NCBI GenBank assembly: GCA_947632685.1
Contig: CANRQD010000056.1
Location: 1 to 8,652, forward strand
Source of the DNA: an uncultured Bacilli bacterium
GTDB lineage: Bacteria > Bacillota_I > Bacilli_A > RF39 > UBA660
Reading direction: 5' to 3'
DNA length: 8,652 bases
The notes under the pieces were generated by a model, which saw only the letters and a list, made by a program, of their open reading frames with translations, was not told where the DNA came from and ran no database searches. Shown piece after piece: positions 5,472-8,652 of this stretch. The stretch's first letter is position 1; every line of letters starts with the position of its first letter. A program made the position numbers and the translations under genes.

Positions 5472-6881
5472 ATGCTAGAAAGGGAATTGGATAGATTACT
5501 TGAAGAAGCAAAGAAAATAAGACAACAATCAATTGAAAATGACTCGGCAAGTTATTATAATGATGTATTTTATAATTTAAGTAATTTTATTTTAAAGAAC
5601 TTAAATAGTTTATTTTTCAAAAATAAAAATGCTAAAATAATAGCTGAGCATTTTAATGAAATTCTTCCATATATTGTTATGTCTAATATAAATATTCTTT
5701 TACTAGATATAAATTTATTAATAAAACAACCTAGTTTTAAAGAAAAATTTATAGAAGGATTAAAAAAATATCCATATAAAAATGGAATTGATCAATTGTT
5801 TTATAATATTTGGGTTTGTTTAAATGATGAACCAAATAAATTTGATAATTTTATTGATAATGATATTTTAAAAACAATATCAACTATGGATGTATGCAAA
5901 AATTTTTATTTAGTTATATTAAATAAATTAAATGAAGAAAATCAAAAAAAATTTTTAAATTTATTGGTTGAAAATAATAAATGTGATATTCCTTATTTTG
6001 CAATTAAATATAAAGGAAATAATAAAAAAATTATTTATGACAATTTAGGTCTATTTATCGAAAATGCACAAAACTTATATACTTTTATGAACTTTGTGAA
6101 AGATAATCATGTTGCTCTTTCCAAAGTAAAAGATTATATTGATAACAATGAAGAAAAAGCAATAAATTCTATATTTTGTGAAACTGATCATCTTTTACAA
6201 ATGAAAGATCCAATCCTAAAAGAAATAATTAAATTAATTGTATTAGATGTTATGAAAAACGAAAATGTAAAATTTTCTGATATTACTTATAATGGTGGTG
6301 GATTTTCACGTGTATTACTAATTGGTAATAAAGTTATTAAATTAGGAGATAGAGTTACAAGAAAATTTCCAAACAATCCATATATAATTACTCCATTGCT
6401 TCGAAAAGAATTACAATTTGGTGATGAATATTGTTTTGTGGAGGTTACTGAGCGAGTTGATACAAGCAAAGGAGTCAGTCAAGAAGAATTATATCAATTA
6501 TTTAAAAACTTGCGTGATTTAAAACTAGTTTGGACTGATATAAAAAGTGCTAATGTTGGAAGATTAACGAAAGAAAATATAATACATTGGAAAGATAGTT
6601 TTCAACCAACAGAAGAAGTATTAGGTTTAAGTGCCAAGCGAGGTGAAATAATACTTAAAGAAGGAGATTTAGTTATATTAGATGCCGATTTTATTTATGA
6701 TGAGAATGATCCAAACATAAATTATTCAAATAATAAAGCTTTATATGATAATTTTGAAAAAAGATATCAAAAAGAAAAGAAAGAATTAAAAAATCAAGAA
6801 CAAGAAACGAATTTAAATCTTAGCATTTTTGATGAAACAAATAAGTTTGAAATAAATGAATATAATGGTATTCATAAATAA
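5472..6881 (+). CDS. Protein with N-terminal helical region and C-terminal protein-kinase-like domain
   Basis: The first ~260 residues are leucine-, isoleucine- and asparagine-rich and look like stacked helices, possibly a repeat scaffold. From about 268 a kinase-like fold is visible. A glycine-rich loop (GGGFSRV, 275-281) is followed by VIKLG with K290 as candidate ATP-binding lysine. E313 in LRKEL may be the helix C glutamate. The catalytic-loop block VWTDIKSANVGRL (353-365) places D356, K358 and N361 exactly as in D-x-K-x-x-N of protein kinases. VILDADF (401-407) places D404 at the DFG position. All key residues are present, so activity is plausible, but the arrangement is compact and HRD is WTD. 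A lysine/glutamate-rich tail (about 425-469) ends the protein. The ATG lies 8 bases after AAGGAG. The substrate is unknown, and there is no adjacent partner in the same operon. A toxin/antitoxin kinase or a defence role would be guesses. Confidence 0.75.
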   Translation: MLERELDRLLEEAKKIRQQSIENDSASYYNDVFYNLSNFILKNLNSLFFKNKNAKIIAEHFNEILPYIVMSNINILLLDINLLIKQPSFKEKFIEGLKKYPYKNGIDQLFYNIWVCLNDEPNKFDNFIDNDILKTISTMDVCKNFYLVILNKLNEENQKKFLNLLVENNKCDIPYFAIKYKGNNKKIIYDNLGLFIENAQNLYTFMNFVKDNHVALSKVKDYIDNNEEKAINSIFCETDHLLQMKDPILKEIIKLIVLDVMKNENVKFSDITYNGGGFSRVLLIGNKVIKLGDRVTRKFPNNPYIITPLLRKELQFGDEYCFVEVTERVDTSKGVSQEELYQLFKNLRDLKLVWTDIKSANVGRLTKENIIHWKDSFQPTEEVLGLSAKRGEIILKEGDLVILDADFIYDENDPNINYSNNKALYDNFEKRYQKEKKELKNQEQETNLNLSIFDETNKFEINEYNGIHK

Positions 6882-6979
6882 AAATTTTATGACAATATAG
6901 TATTTATTGGTATTTATAGTATAATTATATCAACTGATACTAGAAAGACCTAATTTTAATGTATTATAATATCGGTTAA

Positions 6980-7122
6980 AAATTAATTGAAAATAATAAA
7001 TGGAAAACATCTTGTATTGATACCTTAGCAAAAATAGAGTTTCATACAATTAAAAGTTTGCTAGTGAATTTGATAATAATGAATTTTTACAAGGAATTCT
7101 TGCAAAATTATCTTTTAATTAA
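6980..7122 (+). pseudogene. Possible frameshifted C-terminal gene remnant
   Basis: In the 226-bp spacer after the kinase-like gene, one plus frame opens after a TAA (6977-6979) and reads like protein from KLIENNKWKTS to AKIEFHTIKSL (about 6980-7060). A second frame takes over at 7060 with ASEFDNNEFLQGILAKLSFN and a TAA (7120-7122). Joining the two by one frameshift gives a plausible C-terminus of about 47 residues. It overlaps the 3' end of the minus-strand HAD gene by 15 bases. There is no start codon with a ribosome binding site, so it would be a fragment of a lost gene. I do not recognise the family, and chance in AT-rich DNA is possible. Confidence 0.35.
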
Positions 7123-7683
7123 TATTTTCTTAACTTCTTGCCAATCGTTAGCTCTAACTATTCCATTTGATAGTAATTCTTCATTTGGAATTTTTTTGTT
7201 TCTAAATTCAGTAAATAATATTTTTTGGGTACAATTTATTAAATTTTTAGGTCTATCATCTATACCTATATCAAATTTTATTTTGCTTTTATCAGTAATA
7301 AAAATGAAATTGTTAGGATCAATAAATGGAAAGAAGTATCTTAAGTATTCATATTTATTTTTTAGATTAGTTGCAGCATCAATAACATTTTCTTTCCAGA
7401 TATATGAAGTTACTATAAAAATTTGATAATATTTTTGTAACTTTTCTATTGTTTCTATACAATGTGGTAATGGTGGAATAAAAGTGTCATCATCATTTTT
7501 ATATAAATTTTTAAATTGATAAATTTTTTTGAACGCTTCTTCTTTTCCCATAATAAGATCTTGTCTATAAAAACCATGCAATTTTTCAAAATCAACCCCA
7601 CCTAAAAATTGATTTAAAAAATCTGTAAATCTACCTTTTACAATTACTTCATCCATATCAATCATAATTGTTTTTTTCTTCAT
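7108..7683 (-). CDS. 5'(3')-deoxyribonucleotidase-like HAD hydrolase
   Basis: HAD-superfamily phosphatase of the NT5C (5'-nucleotidase, deoxy-type) family, expected to remove phosphate from (deoxy)nucleoside monophosphates in the cytoplasm. Motif I is IMIDMDEVI (6-14), with D9 as nucleophile and D11 as acid/base. Motif II is IFIVTSY (88-94), with T92 or S93. A lysine for motif III lies in DKSKIKF (131-137), and motif IV is DIGIDDRPKNL (138-148), with the acidic D142-D143 pair. The DMDEV-then-DDRP combination and the total of 191 residues are typical of this family. The residues between about 20 and 75 form the small cap. The ATG has AGGAG 8 bases upstream and an extended -10 box inside an inverted repeat further up, so it is likely regulated. 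Family members are common in phages and accessory regions as well as in chromosomes. The substrate is inferred. Confidence 0.85.
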   Translation of the reverse strand: MKKKTIMIDMDEVIVKGRFTDFLNQFLGGVDFEKLHGFYRQDLIMGKEEAFKKIYQFKNLYKNDDDTFIPPLPHCIETIEKLQKYYQIFIVTSYIWKENVIDAATNLKNKYEYLRYFFPFIDPNNFIFITDKSKIKFDIGIDDRPKNLINCTQKILFTEFRNKKIPNEELLSNGIVRANDWQEVKKILIKR

Positions 7684-7715
7684 AATATTTTCTCCTAAAA
7701 AAATTTAATAATGCT

Positions 7716-7739
7716 ATTTTACCATACTTTTGGTAAAAT
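7716..7739. promoter_or_regulatory. Promoter within an inverted repeat upstream of the HAD gene
   Basis: ATTTTACCA (7716-7724) and TGGTAAAAT (7731-7739) form a perfect 9-bp inverted repeat with a 6-base centre. On the minus strand one arm is part of TATGGTAAAAT (7726-7716), the extended -10 form seen elsewhere in the window, about 32 bp before the ATG. A regulator bound here would cover the promoter. As RNA the same sequence could fold as a hairpin. Confidence 0.5.
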
Positions 7740-7779
7740 TGGCTATTTTTTAGTAGAAAAGTATATTTTAACAAAAAAA

Positions 7780-7840
7780 ACTCACACAAAAGGTGTGAGT
7801 AATTATCACTAGTGGAGCGATTGTGGAAGATATCTATAAC
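7780..7840 (-). repeat. Intergenic repeat copy R3 (core plus hairpin terminator)
   Basis: On the minus strand: core GTTATAGATATCTTCCACAATC (7840-7819), GCTCCA, a spacer, then hairpin ACTCACAC with GTGTGAGT (7800-7793 and 7787-7780, 8 bp, loop of 5) and a T8 run. It begins 4 bases after the stop codon of the phospholipase-like gene and should act as its terminator. The block aligns with R2 along its whole length apart from three extra bases. Confidence 0.75.
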
Positions 7841-7844
7841 TTTT

Positions 7845-8429
7845 TTATGGTAAAACATTTTCTTTGTTTTTTATAATTTTTTCACTATAATCATGTAAAT
7901 TAATATTAGATACATATTCTATAAAATTGTCTAATTTAGAAAAAGGTAATATATTTGTTCTTATTTCACTAGAAACATTTTTTTCTTTTTGATCTTTTCT
8001 AATATTATCCTTAATTTTATCTAAAAAATCAGTGTAACTAATATTATACTTTCTTTCTAAATAATCATTTGTTATATCATAACTATAATATAAATCTTTA
8101 CAAAAGTCCGAATAAGAAATATGTAATAAATAATCTTTGTCAAAAAAAGTATTAAAGAATAAATAATCAGAAATAAGATGTAAAAATACACCTTTTTGAT
8201 AATCCGTATCAATTTTTTCATTTAAAAGAAATCTATAAAGTAATACTTTATTTAATAAATAGTTAGATAAATCAGTTTTATCTTGAATTCCTGTATAATG
8301 TGATATTTTCTTATCTTCAACTAAATCTGGATCAATAATTCCTCTAAAAAATTCTTTTTCGTTGGTTATTATTTTTGACTTTTCAAAATATCTTTTTCCA
8401 ATAGCTAAATGTATACTAAAACTTGCCAA
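7845..8429 (-). CDS. Zinc-dependent phospholipase C-family protein
   Basis: Small relative of the zinc-dependent phospholipase C / S1-P1 nuclease-like fold. Candidate metal ligands are H7 in FSIHLAIG, D33 and D35 in RGIIDPD (where other members have a G-x-x-x-P-D pattern), H44 in ISHYTG, and H84 and D88 in VFLHLISDYLFF (81-92). The order H, D, H, H-x-x-x-D follows the family. There is no signal peptide, unlike secreted phospholipases, so an intracellular role is likely and the lipase name should not be read literally. At 194 residues it has normal length for the short bacterial group. The start is a TTG (8429-8427): AGAGGTG lies 6 bases upstream, and MASFSIHLAIG is the expected family N-terminus. 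Its stop is followed directly by R3. The truncated ORF at 67-135 has a similar N-terminus. Confidence 0.75.
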   Translation of the reverse strand: MASFSIHLAIGKRYFEKSKIITNEKEFFRGIIDPDLVEDKKISHYTGIQDKTDLSNYLLNKVLLYRFLLNEKIDTDYQKGVFLHLISDYLFFNTFFDKDYLLHISYSDFCKDLYYSYDITNDYLERKYNISYTDFLDKIKDNIRKDQKEKNVSSEIRTNILPFSKLDNFIEYVSNINLHDYSEKIIKNKENVLP

Positions 8430-8470
8430 CTAAATCACCTCTTATATTTTGTTTTGACTAACCTTTAGTT

Positions 8471-8480
8471 ATTTTAACAA
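8471..8480 (-). promoter_or_regulatory. Candidate extended -10 for the phospholipase-like gene
   Basis: TTGTTAAAAT on the minus strand carries TG one base before TAAAAT and lies 42 bp before the TTG start, giving a leader of about 35 nt. No -35 is apparent. It lies downstream of the tRNA terminator, so the gene has its own likely start point. Confidence 0.4.
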
Positions 8481-8506
8481 GTGTATCAGAATTACCTTAT
8501 GGGTAT

Positions 8507-8530
8507 AAAAAATACCAATCGTTCGACTGG
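8507..8530 (-). terminator. Intrinsic terminator downstream of tRNA-Gly
   Basis: CCAGTC (8530-8525) pairs with GATTGG (8520-8515) around GAAC, followed by TATTTTTTAT on the minus strand. On the plus strand the hairpin is followed by CTTTTCT, so weak two-way action is possible. A second hairpin, GTTCGAA with TTCGGAC (8563-8547), lies between the tRNA and this site and may mark the processed trailer. Confidence 0.65.
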
Positions 8531-8575
8531 CTTTTCTATATATCAATGTCCGAAAAGTTCGAACAGATTCGTCAA

Positions 8576-8650
8576 TGGAGCGGATGAGGGAAATCGAATC
8601 CCCGTCACAGCCTTGGCAAGGCCGTATTCTAACCACTAAACTACATCCGC
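8576..8650 (-). tRNA. tRNA-Gly, anticodon GCC
   Basis: On the minus strand, acceptor arm GCGGATG (8650-8644) pairs with CATCCGC, followed by an encoded TCCA (8579-8576), with T as discriminator base. The D arm contains AGTGGTTAGA. The anticodon stem CGGCC/GGCTG encloses loop TTGCCAA with anticodon GCC. The T arm has GGGGATTCGATTTCCC with a normal TTCGATT loop. The fold is complete, giving 75 nt with CCA. Its 5' flank lies outside the window, so other tRNAs may precede it. Confidence 0.95.
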
Positions 8651-8652
8651 AT

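Noticed and set aside
6287..6469. 60-codon minus-strand ORF inside the kinase-like gene
   Set aside because: It is a shadow of the kinase-domain coding sequence; serine/proline-rich translation is typical of antisense frames.
7085..7107. Hairpin TTTTACAAG/CTTGCAAAA as terminator of the HAD gene
   Set aside because: The stem is 9 bp with one G-T pair but no T-run follows on the minus strand, so it is not supported as a terminator.
7058..7426. 122-codon plus-strand ORF over the HAD gene
   Set aside because: It is antisense to the DxD/DDRP-containing HAD gene and hydrophobic as antisense frames often are. Only its upstream part may belong to a gene remnant, listed separately.
7812..7840. TGGAGCG in R3 matching the 3' end of tRNA-Gly at 8576-8582, suggesting an integration (att) site
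   Set aside because: Exact identity is only 7 bases, R1 lacks it, R2 matches poorly, and no integrase is seen; the R3 sequence does not fold a T arm.
7658..7858. 66-codon minus-strand ORF spanning repeat R3
   Set aside because: It crosses a terminator hairpin and T-run and overlaps both flanking genes' ends. It has no ribosome binding site.
1..8652. TGA read as tryptophan (genetic code 4), since no full-length gene here ends in TGA
   Set aside because: All tryptophans in the genes are TGG and every gene has family-typical length with standard stops. In an AT-rich code-4 genome TGA would be frequent inside genes.

Overview
The window looks like chromosomal DNA of a very AT-rich, low-GC Gram-positive-type bacterium (Bacillota/Mycoplasmatota, for example the uncultured gut Bacilli lineages). 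The evidence is the A/T-dominated codon use, AGGAG-type ribosome binding sites, a T-box leader, a cyclophilin lipoprotein and a tRNA-Gly with encoded CCA. Genes read full length in the standard code: tryptophan is TGG and no TGA lies inside a gene. TGA-as-tryptophan (code 4) is therefore unlikely, although no full-length gene here ends in TGA. The taxon is inference.

Layout. 1-445: a minus-strand promoter and valine-type T-box riboswitch read out of the left edge over a short, apparently truncated ORF. Divergent from it is a dCMP deaminase (446-919), convergent with a cyclophilin-type peptidyl-prolyl isomerase lipoprotein (925-1602, minus); a single two-way hairpin terminator spans both gene ends. 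Next come an unknown 250-aa protein (1706-2458) and a YdcF/DUF218 protein (2520-3269, minus), again convergent around a two-way terminator.

3300-8430 looks accessory: single-gene units in alternating orientation, long AT-rich spacers and probable gene remnants. It holds an unknown 194-aa protein (3396-3980, minus) with a textbook promoter under an inverted repeat, an HD-domain phosphohydrolase (4385-5164), a 469-aa protein with a C-terminal protein-kinase-like domain (5472-6881), a 5'(3')-deoxyribonucleotidase-like HAD enzyme (7108-7683, minus) and a zinc-dependent phospholipase C-family protein (7845-8429, minus). The right edge carries tRNA-Gly(GCC) (8576-8650, minus) and its terminator.

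The least explained signal is a short intergenic repeat present three times in the same orientation (3369-3390, 5357-5414, 7780-7840). Its core is about 22 bp, and two copies continue into a matched hairpin with a U-run on the minus strand. Two copies directly follow the stop codon of a minus-strand gene; one has no gene before it. A second recurring pattern is an extended -10 box of the form TATGNTAWAAT ahead of most genes, often with a very short leader.

The genes do not form one obvious pathway. dCMP deaminase, the deoxyribonucleotidase-like HAD protein and perhaps the HD protein all plausibly act on (deoxy)nucleotides, but they are separately transcribed. I see no CRISPR array, transposase, integrase or known defence operon. 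The kinase-like protein and the three-copy repeat are the best candidates for undescribed biology.
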